Shown one piece after another: positions 37,201 to 63,291 of a stretch of DNA of 64,000 nucleotides; the stretch's first letter is position 1; every line of letters starts with the position of its first letter. A model generated the notes under the pieces. That model was not told where the DNA came from and made no database searches. It was given only the letters and a program-made list of their open reading frames with translations. The DNA is from Solea solea (Eukaryota; Chordata; Actinopteri; Pleuronectiformes; Soleidae), in contig NC_081140.1 of NCBI RefSeq assembly GCF_958295425.1, positions 12,485,433 through 12,549,432 on the forward strand, read 5' to 3'. The position numbers and the translations under genes are program-made.

Positions 37201-38475
37201 GTTTGTGCAGCTATTCTTCTTCAGACACTGCACTGACTTCCATTCATTTGCACAGCCTGAACAAATCGTTGTTCTTAATCTCACAGTCACTACTTAATGC
37301 CTGACTCTAACCTTAACCTAACCACAATTCAAATCTTGAACCCTAAACATAACCAGTTCCTCAGAAATGAGGTCCGGCCTCATTACAACCAGGTTTTGGT
37401 CTCCGTGAGGACTGCTGGTCCTGAGAATGTCAGTGTTTATGCCAGAAAAGGTGTACTAACAGACACACACACACACACACACGATGACAACACACACAGA
37501 TACAACAAAAAGACAAAAAAAAAGAGAAAGACTAAACTTTCTGATCAAATGTAACAAAGTTCTTTATGTTTTCTTTTTTTTTTTAGTACTGATAAGGGAC
37601 CAGAAGCCACAAAATAATAACCTAATAATACTAATAATTATAAATATAAAAATATAGATTGAAAAACGATTGAAACTGTCAAAAAAGTTAGCCACATTAA
37701 GAAAACGATGAAAGAGGTTAAAAGAGATTTTAAAAGGGGGATAGGGAGCTTGTCAGTTTCCCGACAAACACACACACACACACAAAGGACACTGCATCAG
37801 TTTCACTTCATTTGGACAACCTTAACAAAGTGTTATTCCTAACCTCAGCCATAACCAGTTAATACAGAACCCTCACTTTATCTAACTATAATTCACATCC
37901 TAACCCTTAACTGAACCACTTCATCTGAGTCAGGTTCTGCCTCATCAGGACCAGGTTTTGGGCTCCATGAGGACCACTGGTCCTGCAAAGGTCAGTGATT
38001 ATGCCAGGAAGTATACACACATGCACTTTTCCCACTCCTCCTCACTCCTGCTCTCTGGAGGAGACAAGAGAGCCACAGAAGTAACACAGAGATCATGGAG
38101 ATCACAAAGTGAGTGTGTCCATACCTCACAGTTGCGTCCTGTGAAACCCTGGCTGCATGTGCAGCTGTACTCCCAGGTGTCCTGTGGCCTGCCAGCAGAG
38201 GGGAGGGCCAGGCAGAAGCCCCCGTTGAGGCAGGGTCGGCCCTCGCAGGGGTCCGGGCGAGGTGTGGACTGGGTCGGCGTGGGCTCAGCTGGAGCCGGAG
38301 TGTCCGGGGCCAGCTGGAAAGGAGAAGAAGGGACGACTCCGATGCTGCTGCCGCTGCCGCTGCTGCTGCTGCTCAGAACCAGGAGGAGAAGCATCAGAGA
38401 GGATGTGAAAGGCAGTGGAGTCTGAGTGGGACGGCAGCAGAGAACTGCCGGCACACTGCACACACTCATCCTCAT
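234..38475 (-). CDS. dner: DNER, Delta/Notch-like EGF repeat-containing protein (3' part outside window)
   Basis: Spliced minus-strand coding exons, in order: 38125-38475, 12576-12920, 12372-12469, 9036-9199, 6687-6835, 6082-6235, 4081-4194, 234-467. All junctions are GT-AG and phases agree (0,0,2,1,0,1,1,1), giving 1609 nt. The product starts with a signal peptide, then EGF1, EGF2, a Ser/Thr/Pro-rich linker, a non-EGF region, EGF3 to EGF6 and the start of EGF7. Residue patterns such as [27 protein letters not shown] and DFCAL.PCAHG match vertebrate DNER as I remember it. DNER is known as a single-pass neuronal membrane protein that acts as a non-canonical Notch ligand without a DSL domain. 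No DSL domain is seen here. Human DNER is about 737 residues, so roughly 200 residues including the membrane segment lie beyond base 1. Its neighbour TRIP12 agrees with known vertebrate synteny. Identification is strong; the initiating Met is less certain. Confidence 0.95.
468..4080 (-). other. DNER intron 7
   Basis: 3.6 kb between exons 8 and 7. No coding similarity is seen. The stretch around 3380-3790 is less AT-rich than its flanks and holds several SOX-like motifs, reported as a finding. The open frames at 1219-1886 have no family resemblance and look random. Confidence 0.75.
4081..4194 (-). CDS. dner: DNER coding exon 7: end of EGF4 and most of EGF5
   Basis: 114 nt, phase 1 at both ends. 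It encodes [14 protein letters not shown], then [12 protein letters not shown] and CYCHEG. CLSHPC fits the O-glucose pattern and CKNEATC the O-fucose pattern, as expected for a Notch-pathway EGF array. Being phase 1-1, it is a symmetric exon whose skipping would keep frame and fuse the flanking half-modules. Confidence 0.92.
4195..6081 (-). other. DNER intron 6
   Basis: 1.9 kb between exons 7 and 6. The only recognised content is the (CA)n/CCTAACC minisatellite copy that abuts the exon 6 donor. Nothing else is identified. Confidence 0.72.
5941..6081 (+). repeat. (CA)n plus CCTAACC-type fish minisatellite, copy 1
   Basis: A (CA)n tract is followed by GGTTTGCACAGCTATTC, ACACTACATTGACTG and CCCTAACCTTAACC-type telomere-like words, ending in another CA run. 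Two longer copies with the same word order lie at 37.17-37.48 kb and 37.77-38.02 kb. The right end touches the splice donor of DNER exon 6. Confidence 0.7.
6082..6235 (-). CDS. dner: DNER coding exon 6: end of EGF3 and most of EGF4
   Basis: 154 nt, phase 0 in, phase 1 out. [20 protein letters not shown] finishes EGF3 and opens EGF4 ([12 protein letters not shown], then NFTCSCPPG). CRNNGTC matches both an N-glycosylation sequon and the O-fucose pattern C-x4-T-C. The donor is G|gtgtgtgtgc, embedded directly in a (CA)n-rich repeat on the intron side, so it is an atypical, probably weak, donor. Confidence 0.92.
6236..6686 (-). other. DNER intron 5
   Basis: 451 bases between exons 6 and 5, AT-rich. 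No feature is recognised beyond the flanking splice signals. Confidence 0.72.
6687..6835 (-). CDS. dner: DNER coding exon 5: start of EGF3
   Basis: 149 nt, phase 1 in, phase 0 out (GAG|gtgaga). It carries a beta-like stretch ([14 protein letters not shown]) with an NLT sequon, then [17 protein letters not shown], which is nearly the mammalian DNER EGF3 N-terminal half as I recall it. The EGF module is completed in exon 6, so this intron splits EGF3. Confidence 0.92.
7081..7266 (+). repeat. SINE-like / tRNA-like teleost interspersed repeat
   Basis: It begins GTATTTATATAGAATTGTTC, continues through CACCCATTCACATGCTCAAC and GTGTCTTGCTCAAGGACAC, and ends with GGAATTGAACTC...CCACTGAGCTACC, which looks like a decayed tRNA B-box and acceptor region. 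The same word order is seen inverted at 16.9-17.2 kb. Known from many fish genomes; I cannot assign the precise family. Confidence 0.65.
7853..7903 (+). repeat. Fragment of the same SINE-like repeat
   Basis: CCCATTCACATGCTCAACAT followed by GGGGTTAAGTGTCTTGACCA repeats the central part of the element at 7081-7266, with a few changes. Only about 50 bases remain. Confidence 0.6.
8184..8265. promoter_or_regulatory. Candidate intronic CRE/CCAAT cluster
   Basis: A 12-bp palindrome GCTGACGTCAGC (8184-8195) contains a perfect cAMP response element TGACGTCA at 8186-8193. CCAAT boxes follow at 8206-8210 and 8261-8265, and a TTTTAAA word near 8300. This spacing looks like a small promoter or enhancer inside DNER intron 4, but motif content alone is weak evidence. 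Confidence 0.3.
9036..9199 (-). CDS. dner: DNER coding exon 4: non-EGF extracellular region
   Basis: 164 nt, phase 2 in, phase 1 out (CTG A|gtaag). The encoded segment, from [14 protein letters not shown] to [10 protein letters not shown], corresponds to the cysteine-poor region between EGF2 and EGF3 in DNER (human ...LLWKV... and ...LALGNNHF...). It carries N-linked sequons (NAS, NGS). No catalytic or recognised fold motif is seen. Confidence 0.88.
9890..9919. repeat. 30-bp perfect palindrome
   Basis: The strand reads identically to its reverse complement across 30 bases centred on CTTAAG (half-site CAATCATTTTAACTT). There is no loop, so it could form a cruciform; it also contains an ATTTTAA core. 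It stands alone, with no matching terminal repeats noticed nearby. Confidence 0.9.
10094..10120. repeat. 12-bp inverted repeat with 3-base loop
   Basis: AAGTTCAATCCA is followed by TTT and then its exact reverse complement TGGATTGAACTT. It lies 174 bases from the 30-bp palindrome. Possibly part of a decayed MITE; no element boundaries are seen. Confidence 0.85.
10186..10240. repeat. AAT-rich trinucleotide repeat
   Basis: (ATA)n/(AAT)n units run from about 10186, then turn into TTATTA units, making an imperfect self-complementary tract. Confidence 0.75.
10951..11192. repeat. Compound (TA)n/(CA)n/(TACA)n microsatellite
   Basis: About 240 bases of alternating TA, CA and TACA units, including a long pure (TA)n run near 11128-11175. 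It generates long spurious reading frames full of Tyr/Ile/His/Thr on both strands. Confidence 0.95.
12372..12469 (-). CDS. dner: DNER coding exon 3: non-EGF linker
   Basis: 98 nt, entering in phase 0 and leaving in phase 2 at a good donor (AA|gtaagag). Two cysteines close together (HCISPELC) are followed by a stretch ending [11 protein letters not shown], which aligns with the SFEVPQNTSVK region remembered for human DNER. Too short for reliable ORF calling alone. It is supported by its splice sites, its phase with exons 2 and 4, and this local similarity. Intron 2, between it and exon 2, is only 106 bases. Confidence 0.82.
12576..12920 (-). CDS. dner: DNER coding exon 2: EGF2 and Ser/Thr/Pro linker
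   Basis: 345 nt, phase 0 at both ends. The acceptor is the CAG ending just above 12920, not the CAG nine bases further into the exon, because only the former keeps frame with exon 1; it also aligns NCEFFTDPC with the NCQLVADPC I remember from human DNER. EGF2 reads [13 protein letters not shown] and closes with GYEGERC. CTSSPC fits the O-glucosylation pattern C-x-S-x-P-C. The rest is a low-complexity Thr/Pro/Ala linker ending near WQPKPGQ, a motif also conserved in mammalian DNER as remembered. Confidence 0.9.
15166..15183. repeat. Poly-G run (18 G)
   Basis: Eighteen consecutive G on the plus strand. A possible quadruplex-forming or sequencing-difficult site; exact length may be unreliable. 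Confidence 0.9.
16629..16694. repeat. TTAC/GTAA-rich imperfect inverted repeat (MITE-like)
   Basis: CTTGGTAATGATAATTAC at the left is mirrored by TTGTTATTACCAAG at the right, with further GGTAA/TTACC words out to about 16550 and 16790. It looks like a short non-autonomous element, but no target-site duplication could be fixed. Confidence 0.45.
16921..17200 (-). repeat. SINE-like / tRNA-like repeat, inverted copy
   Basis: Read on the minus strand it has the same word order as 7081-7266: a short (TA)-rich start, AGTCTTGATGACCACTC, CACCCATTCACC, GTGTCTTGCCCAAGGACAC, then GAACTGAACCCACAAC and a terminal tRNA-like end. This copy is longer and better preserved. Confidence 0.65.
18690..18980 (+). 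repeat. SINE-like repeat with GTCCTCTGCATTTAA motif
   Basis: Contains TTGTCCTCTGCATTTAACGC, GTGGGCAGCACTTATCTGCA and ATTGAACCAGGATTGAACCA, then CTTGGCCATGGGCTGCCC, a pattern I recall from dispersed fish repeats with a decayed tRNA-like end. The family name is not known to me. Confidence 0.55.
18980..19950. other. Intron 1 stretch with no recognised feature
   Basis: AT-rich. The 119-codon plus-strand frame at 19565-19924 has no similarity I recognise and no coding-like composition. Nothing is called. Confidence 0.6.
19980..20870. repeat. Possible degenerate interspersed repeat
   Basis: The purine-rich run with phrases such as GAGGTGAGTAATTGATCAC and GGGGGAGGAGCAAGTG, plus recurrent AAACAGGAAGTG-type words, resembles decayed fish transposon internal sequence. 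The minus-strand open frames here (133 and 122 codons) are low-complexity Leu/Phe/Ser/Cys-rich and not recognisable proteins. Boundaries are approximate. Confidence 0.3.
27475..27491. repeat. Poly-G run (17 G)
   Basis: Seventeen consecutive G on the plus strand, the second such run in intron 1. Confidence 0.9.
28477..28527. repeat. (TA)n microsatellite
   Basis: About 25 TA units. The minus-strand frames across it encode only Ile/Tyr repeats. Confidence 0.95.
28653..28980 (+). mobile_element. L2-like LINE 3' end (or SINE sharing it)
   Basis: The order of words is characteristic: GGGGTACACCCTGGACAGG, CGCCAGTCCATCACAGGGCC, TTTTTGGACTGTGGGAGGAA, AACACGCAAACGCTATGCAG, then a B-box-like ending and a short-period tail (ATCAA)n at 28959-28980. 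This is the vertebrate L2/CR1-type 3' region as I know it. No ORF survives; only the 3' terminal about 330 bases is present. Confidence 0.75.
30494..30521. repeat. 11-bp inverted repeat
   Basis: TACATGTGACC and its reverse complement GGTCACATGTA are separated by AAATTA. Short enough to be chance. Confidence 0.7.
30964..31000. repeat. (CAG)n(CAA)n trinucleotide repeat
   Basis: A few CAG units run into about ten CAA units. It is intronic and not in a reading frame of either gene. Confidence 0.9.
32125..32428 (+). mobile_element. L2-like LINE 3' end, second copy
   Basis: It begins with the familiar CATCCATCCATTTTCTACCG, then GGGGGGTGCTGGGCCAATCT, CACCCTGGACCGGTCACCAG, a GTGGGAGGAAGCCAGAGAAG block and GAGAACATGCAAACTCCATG, ending near GTGTGGCCC. 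It shares most of these words with 28653-28980 but extends further 5'. It is a truncated, non-coding remnant. Confidence 0.78.
32548..32582. repeat. (GA)n microsatellite
   Basis: About 17 GA units. Confidence 0.92.
33121..34580 (+). mobile_element. Penelope-like retroelement remnant (broken reverse transcriptase)
   Basis: The left part has GTTCTTGAAGATGTTTCACC and TCTCATCCCAAATAATTCTTC, a sequence I associate with teleost Penelope-like element ends. Plus-strand translation then gives pieces typical of PLE reverse transcriptase: [14 protein letters not shown] and [12 protein letters not shown] (33733-34050), then [34 protein letters not shown] and the EHIKSV...RLPFL region (34241-34579). It is broken: an in-frame TAG at 34048-34050 sits where these proteins usually have Tyr, a frame change occurs between the two pieces, and the D of the usual DKG-like motif reads A. 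No endonuclease part was found. It is inserted antisense to DNER. Confidence 0.72.
35050..35335. other. Candidate conserved non-coding block in DNER intron 1
   Basis: About 285 bases with higher sequence complexity and GC content than the flanks and no repeat signature, about 3 kb upstream in plus coordinates of the exon 1 side. It contains a short open frame (35077-35331) without recognisable similarity. Conservation is a guess from composition only. Confidence 0.25.
36590..36608. repeat. Poly-A run
   Basis: About 19 A on the plus strand followed by a GAAAAAATG word. It could be a retroposon tail but no element body is recognised. Confidence 0.8.
36865..36950. repeat. (CA)n microsatellite cluster
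   Basis: Two (CA)n tracts (about 36865-36899 and 36931-36950) separated by a mixed ACATG/CTCTCT segment. Confidence 0.9.
37170..37480 (+). repeat. (CA)n plus CCTAACC-type minisatellite, copy 2
   Basis: (CA)n, GGGTTTGTGCAGCTATTC, CACTGCACTGACTTCCATTC, CTAACCTTAACCTAACCAC, GTCCGGCCTCATTACAACC, GGACTGCTGGTCCTGAGAAT, then (CA)n again. The same word order recurs at 37.77-38.02 kb, so the two copies form a loose tandem just inside DNER intron 1. Confidence 0.75.
37768..38020 (+). repeat. (CA)n plus CCTAACC-type minisatellite, copy 3
   Basis: (CA)n, AGGACACTGCATCAGTTTCA, TTCCTAACCTCAGCCATAAC, AACCCTTAACTGAACCAC, CAGGACCAGGTTTTGGGCTC, GGACCACTGGTCCTGCAAAG, and a closing ATACACACATG. It begins about 100 bases beyond the DNER exon 1 donor. 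Confidence 0.75.
38125..38475 (-). CDS. dner: DNER coding exon 1: signal peptide and EGF1
   Basis: 351 nt, phase 0 at its donor (GAG|gtatgg). A hydrophobic core (LMLLLLVL) is followed by a run of Ser/Gly, a Pro/Thr-rich spacer, then a six-cysteine EGF module beginning [14 protein letters not shown] and ending GFTGRNCE. I chose the ATG at 38473-38475 because it puts a short N-terminal region before the hydrophobic core. A second ATG sits two codons later (38467-38469). The frame stays open upstream to an ATG at 38587-38589, but that would add about 38 charged and Thr-repeat residues encoded by a (GTT)n-type tract, which suits a signal peptide poorly. Confidence 0.9.
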
Positions 38476-38830
38476 CCTGTTCCTCTCAGGCTGCTTTCTT
38501 CTTTCCTCTTTTTTTGTTGTTGTTGTTGTTGTGATGGTGGTGTGTTTATTTCTTTTCTTTTCCTCAGAGCTGACTGGGCTCAGCAGCACCTGAGAGGTGT
38601 GTGTGTGTGTGTGAGAGAGAGAGAGGAGGCAGTTAGGATGCTGAGGCTCAGCTGTGCGCAGGGAGAGAGCGACTGACTGGCTGCTGCTGATGATGGAGAG
38701 GAGGCTGAGAGAAAGAAAGTAGGGATGCAGGAGGAGAAGGGGGAGGGCTCTGTGCTCTTTTTTGTCTCTGAGTCACAGTGACGACGATAACTGACGACAC
38801 TCAGCCATCCACTCCCACTCCACCTCCACC
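38476..38830 (-). promoter_or_regulatory. DNER 5' leader and probable promoter side
   Basis: Directly upstream of the chosen ATG. It holds a (GTT)n-type tract at about 38515-38532, a (GT)n(GA)n stretch near 38598-38628 and an AP-1-like TGAGTCA at 38769-38775. No TATA box is clear, and the transcription start cannot be placed. The low-complexity leader is unusual but typical of fish 5' UTR sequence. Confidence 0.45.
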
Positions 38831-39863
38831 TTCATGCACACTCTCTCTACCTCTCTTTCTCTCCCTAATCTCTCTGTCTCCCACCTGCTCTTACATGCAG
38901 AGCAGATGAGGAGCTCTGCGTCCTGCTCATTTAGAGTCTCATCATCCATAACCTCTCCTTTGAGCCAGCCTTACAAGAAGGAAGAGAGGAGGAAGAGGAG
39001 GAGGAGGAAGGTGGTGGTGGTAGTGGATGAAAATGCTCATCAGCTACTCCTTAAGCTTTAGCTGCTTGCCACTGAAACACAGGCAAACTTAAAAGGAGAA
39101 GATGTGCCTAAAAACAGCCGACTCATGCTGTTTAATGAGTCTCGACAATCAAAATTGAGCCGAACACTGAAAGTGGGTCATATTTACATGATTTTCCTTT
39201 GGGGGGAAAATATCAGCGTGCAGTGTAAAGGTCCCACACTTCAACTCCACATCAAAGTGAAAAAGAAAATGCATAATGAGCATAAAACAGGAAATAAACA
39301 AATTAATACTGCATAATTTGCCGCTTCTGCTGTTGTTTTACACCGTTTGTGCTCGTGAAAAGTGGCACAACATTTGTTGCGAGAGGATCAATGGGAAGAG
39401 ACAATTACTGATGCGCAGATTTGCTTTCGGTTTTTGGAGTTCTCTCTAATGACTCCACTGCAGATTACACTTCACACACTCCTCGCTTTGTGAAGTATCA
39501 CAGGAAACTGATACGGCGGCCTGCGCATTTGAGAAAGGACATCAGTCGTCTTTGTTTGCATAAGCTTCCGAATCATTCACAACACACACACTCTGGCTTA
39601 GCTGCTGTAGAAACATGGTGGATCTAAATCCCGAGTCTAAAGTACAGATAAAAGGCAAAGTCTAACGCTACAAAAACCAAGAATTATACACTTCTACAAA
39701 AACATTTAGGGTTAGTATTCTGCCAACATACTAGACCTCTGACATTAGATTTAGAGGCAATATTTGCACCTGGATTGCGCTTGCAGTACAATGTTTGGCA
39801 AAATGAAGTGAATGTAAATAAATGTATTATTATTATTACTACATTCATACATATATATCTATA

Positions 39864-39903
<40 letters not shown>

Positions 39904-41490
39904 TTTATTTACATTCACTTCATTTTCCCAGAGACTCACAGGTTGCGGGAGATAGTATTTTCTGGGTCACTGAATACATTTCCTAAAAACAAAAAGACTG
40001 GTTTACCTATAAAAACAATAATTAGGTGTTCAAACATGACAGAAGACACATTCAGAAACGATGCACCCATTTGCTCTCGTCATGATTTACATCATTGACT
40101 TGGCCATGGTAGTACAACAAGGAGTCTCACATGTACCTTGTAGATAGTTAGGTTTGCAGTTTGCAACATCACCACTGAATGGCACTAAATCCCACACACA
40201 CTAAAGCAGTTTCATTTACCATGACACTGTGACGCAAGATCAAAATAAATACTTTGACTTAAAGGGTGAAAGAACGGGGCATGTTTTTATTGGAATCACA
40301 AATTGCAGAATTGGGAATTTCTGAACGACAGTTTCACAGGAGGATTCAGCTTCTACAGTGTTATATACAACTACAATATACTGTCAAGTGCAGATTATTT
40401 GTACTTTACATCGAGATGCCGTGTCTTGTCGGCTTTTTGATTCCTATTATTACTGAATTGAAAAAGGCCAGGTTCTTACTTCACTTCATTCAAACCTCCA
40501 CAGGTCCTTGACCTCGTTCTCCTTGACCTTTGTTTTCTTTGTCTTTATTACAGTATCAAGAGCCGGTGTGTCCTGAGATTTATTTTAGCTGGGGTAGTTG
40601 TAAGCCTCAGAGAGGGCTGCGGTGTTGTAATGGCATGCTTGGTATGATCAATATGAAACCCTGTGGTTGATAAGAAGACATCGGCCTTGCACTACGGGAT
40701 CAACCCTTCCATTTCCACAATTAATCTCCCCGCAGCAGCAGTAAATCTGTCACCTCGCACTGCTCCAGTCCACTCAGTGAACACAGGGTGTTCCAGCGGA
40801 CGGCAGATTCATGGAGCCTGTTGTTCGAGTCAAACATTTACTCTCCCGCTGGCTGGGAATATCAGTGGTTTACCATTTAAAGAAATCAGATTAAAATCAG
40901 TGGACACAGCCTATAAGATGTGAGTAGAGGAAGTCAGAGGAAGATTTAAAAAGCAAAGCAGACAAACAGTGTTTGATATTGACGTGTTTTTATCAACACT
41001 CACAATCATCTTATGTAAGTGAAAAGGTCCAGTGTGTAAAATGTAGGTGCATTTTCCCCATTGCAATAACTTTACTTGCATTTATTTTAAGCCGAGTGTA
41101 TGAATTGCCAGGTGCGATTTAGATCATGTTTAGATGTGTAAACATCACGCGGGTTTTGATAGAAGCACTCCAGCACACTTAAAGGGAAAGGTTAAGGTGA
41201 GGGGTATTCAGTTTCACAACATGCAACTTTTACACACTGTACCTTTAAATCCACTGCCAAGACTCTCATTTTGAAAGGAGTTTGGGAACAAAGATGTGGT
41301 AAAGATAAATCTCAACCCTCACACTTTGTTGCTGTATCAATGGCAAGTCGCCTAAACATGTGCATCAAATGAAGGACAATCTTTAACTGAGGAGCAATCA
41401 ACTTAAAAACTAAGTTTAATCCTACATACCGCTTTAAATAACTCAACAGTGACATGGCAACATGAATGAGTGATGGATAAATAAAACTAA
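38831..41490. other. Intergenic region between DNER and TRIP12
   Basis: About 2.7 kb separates DNER's leader from TRIP12's likely poly(A) site. Contents seen are a GAGGA-rich purine tract near 38970-39020, the inverted repeat enclosing (TA)n at 39800-39926, and a GC-richer block near 40700-40920 that could be regulatory. No gene is recognised; the short frames here are not convincing. Confidence 0.7.
39800..39926. repeat. 25-bp perfect inverted repeat flanking a (TA)n tract
   Basis: Left arm 39800-39824 (starting AAAATGAAGTGAATG) is the exact reverse complement of the right arm 39902-39926 (ending CACTTCATTTT). The similarity extends outward about 6 more bases with mismatches. The 77 bases between contain TATTAT units and a long (TA)n. 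It could be a foldback or MITE-like element or a palindromic microsatellite. Confidence 0.85.
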
Positions 41491-41518
41491 CAATGGACAA
41501 AATGAGTCAAACAGTTAC

Positions 41519-41524
41519 TTTATT
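41519..41524 (-). terminator. TRIP12 distal poly(A) signal
   Basis: TTTATT on the plus strand, so AATAAA in the transcript, in the context CATAAATAAAGTAAC. It lies about 1.26 kb past the stop codon. A plausible 3' end. Confidence 0.55.
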
Positions 41525-41792
41525 TATGTTCAGGTAAAAACATGAACCTGACGCAGTAAATTATTGCAGATCTTAGAAACCAGCACATGAACGATTGGGC
41601 CAGGAGAGCATACAGTGGCGCCCTCCCCTGGCCAGACTGCAGGTGCACACCACGGTTTGTTCCAAGCCAGCAGTGCAAAGAAAAAAAATAATCGTAAGTC
41701 AACTACAGCAAGAAATAAAGACAATATAGAAAATTAAAAAAAGGTAATGCAGACATTCCCACCTCAAACAGGGTGTGAAACTGCATATAAAC

Positions 41793-41798
41793 TTTATT
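41793..41798 (-). terminator. TRIP12 possible proximal poly(A) signal
   Basis: Another AATAAA on the minus strand (context TGAAATAAAGTTT), about 0.98 kb past the stop. It may be used as an alternative site. Confidence 0.4.
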
Positions 41799-42781
41799 TC
41801 ATAAATGAGCTTGAAATGCTATCTGGCCATTAAATGATAAAATGAGACCAGCCAAATTTTGTGCCCAGCTACATTATGTGTTGAGGGTTTGCTCGGAGCT
41901 TGGTCTACCAAGGAAACCCCCCACATCTGGGTAGGGCCAAACAGAAAGACATTAAACTCTATCAAAATAAGGGCAAAACAAATTTACCTGGTCAACACAT
42001 TGGTTACAACTCTTCATACGAGCTGAAGCTCTCTAGAATAAAGGAGGCCAGAACACAATCTCAGCGTGCGTAAGGGCCAAGAAAAAAAGATAATATGCGC
42101 TCATCACTACCCGCATTCAACCAACGGCAATTCTCGTTTTCACAACTTGAAGCAAAGACACACGAGGGGGCGGGGAAGCCGAACCAAAACGCAACACACA
42201 AACTGGGGTCAATATAATACAGAACAAAATGCCAACGGACGAAATGAGGGGGAAGAGACATGAGAACAAAGAGCTATTCTATCAAATGTGTAGAATGAGC
42301 AAAGTCTGCAAATTTGTCTGTACAAATGATCTTTGGAGCTAAAGTAAACCTAGCTTGCTCGATGGACCCCCCTCCCCCCCTTCACTCCCAACACCCAGTG
42401 ACGTTGTCCACCACTCTGTAGAGGAGACATCCCTTTTTTTTCTTTTTTAAATATCACATAGCAATGCAATTTAAAATGTCACCCAGGTGTTTTCATCTTT
42501 TTTTAACATTACTCAACTACTGATATACGTTTTGCTCTCTTTTTTTATATTTTATGTTCTTTGAGTCATGGAACACATTTCCATTTTTTTTTGTTTTTTT
42601 ATATTCTTTTTTGAGAGACAGGGGCAGCAAATATATATATTTAAAGTCTTAATTTTTCTGCAAGCTGCTTTCTCTAACAAGAAGGCTGTACACATTGCCT
42701 TGATGTATGTGATTACAAAAAAACGAAGTCAGGATGTCATCAGTCGCTGTAGAAGGCATCTGAATGTGAGATGTGGGGAGA

Positions 42782-62248
<19,467 letters not shown>

Positions 62249-62297
62249 TGGCACCTCTCTCCTGAAGGGACATACCCTTTCTAGACACTACCATTCA
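62249..62297 (-). promoter_or_regulatory. trip12: TRIP12 leader next to the start codon, with overlapping upstream ORF
   Basis: Non-coding part of the first coding exon, with acceptor TTTCAG|TGAATGG. An ATG at 62292-62294 opens a 20-codon frame that ends at the TAA 62232-62234, overlapping the main start (62246-62248) out of frame. The main ATG has C at -3, a poor context. This arrangement could lower TRIP12 translation. Confidence 0.5.
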
Positions 62298-63207
62298 CTG
62301 AAATTTAAGAGAAATAAACACATTAGAATACTAATTTTCACCAACTGGTGATGTTTTTAACAGCTTGTTGTGTTGTAGATAAGACCTGATAGAGCTTTTC
62401 ACCATCAATCTAGCTCATCCATCTAGCAGATGTGACATAGAAATGTGTCATCATAACTAGTCCCACATTCAAACAGGATTCAAACTCTCACCACCCATCT
62501 AACTACTGCTAAAGAAATGTGTTGCCAGAAATACTACATGACATAATACAATGAAAAACGGTATTTTATAAAGCTAGGTGTATTTTTTGTCTTTGGAAAA
62601 AGAAAAGAAAGGTGTATTTTGCATATTTGTGAGATAAAAGTACACTTAAGAAATATCCGATTTCCTTAAAGAAAAAACAAGATCTACACAACTTAGTTTA
62701 GGTTCAAAACACACTAACACGTTACGCAGTCTCCCCAAAATGATCACAACATAAAATACACTTCCAGTAAATCACTGAATAACAATATGAATCTCTTATT
62801 ACCCATGTCAATTTATTATACAATAGTTGTAACAGCACAAGATTTAAAGCAGGTTTGCCACCATCTGTTAACCACAACCTTATTTGAATGTCTCTTAACA
62901 ACACTGATACAAGTTGAGATTTCATTGTAGAGGATGACCGAGGTCCTTATTCACTACTTTGATAATAATTACCAAGACCAAAGACACAACTAAATAAACC
63001 TACATTGGACAAAATTGAAAGTTGAGAAAACACATCAACTAAAATATTCATCAATATTATAACACTTCTCACATTTTTCACATTAGCTAATAGTTAATTC
63101 TTTTGAAAAATGTGTACACAATTACCTCGTCTACAATATTCAATAACGTTAAAATAATACATAGAAAAAATCCTGTGTACATGAGAAGAGGTTTAATTTA
63201 TACATAC

Positions 63208-63234
63208 CTCCCATGAGTCACTGACATGAGGGAA
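63208..63234 (-). other. Possible 27-base TRIP12 5' UTR exon
   Basis: Acceptor TCCTTTTTATCAG|TTCCC and donor GGGAG|gtatgta frame a 27-base segment. It contains an ATG which, spliced to the next exon, would give a nine-codon upstream ORF ending in TAG. Tiny and supported only by splice sites. Confidence 0.3.
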
Positions 63235-63267
63235 CTGATAAAAAGGAGTGATTGATGTGTTTTGAAC

Positions 63268-63291
63268 ACACACACACACACACACACACAG
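63268..63291. repeat. (CA)n microsatellite
   Basis: About twelve CA units in the TRIP12 5' intron. Confidence 0.93.

Larger units (their letters stand above)
12921..38124 (-). other. DNER intron 1
   Basis: 25.2 kb separating the signal-peptide exon from EGF2. Recognised contents are SINE-like copies (16921-17200, 18690-18980), a TTAC-rich inverted repeat (16629-16694), L2-like LINE ends (28653-28980, 32125-32428), a Penelope-like remnant (33121-34580), microsatellites, homopolymer runs and two minisatellite copies next to exon 1. I see no supported exon in it. Stretches 12921-16500, 17210-18680, 20960-27470, 29000-32100 and 34600-36860 hold nothing I can name, apart from microsatellites and a possible conserved block at 35.05-35.33 kb. 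Confidence 0.75.
41500..42781 (-). other. trip12: TRIP12 3' untranslated region
   Basis: It runs from the TGA at 42782-42784 to the likely cleavage site below the distal AATAAA. It contains T-rich runs on the plus strand (A-rich in the transcript) and no other gene. The minus-strand frames of about 60 codons near 41520-41724 and 42061-42261 fall inside it and are not coding candidates. Confidence 0.7.

Noticed and set aside
36816..37304. 162-codon plus-strand frame
   Set aside because: Mostly His/Thr encoded by (CA)n tracts; no similarity.
38113..38676. 187-codon plus-strand frame
   Set aside because: It is the antisense shadow of DNER exon 1 and its leader, with no protein-like pattern of its own.
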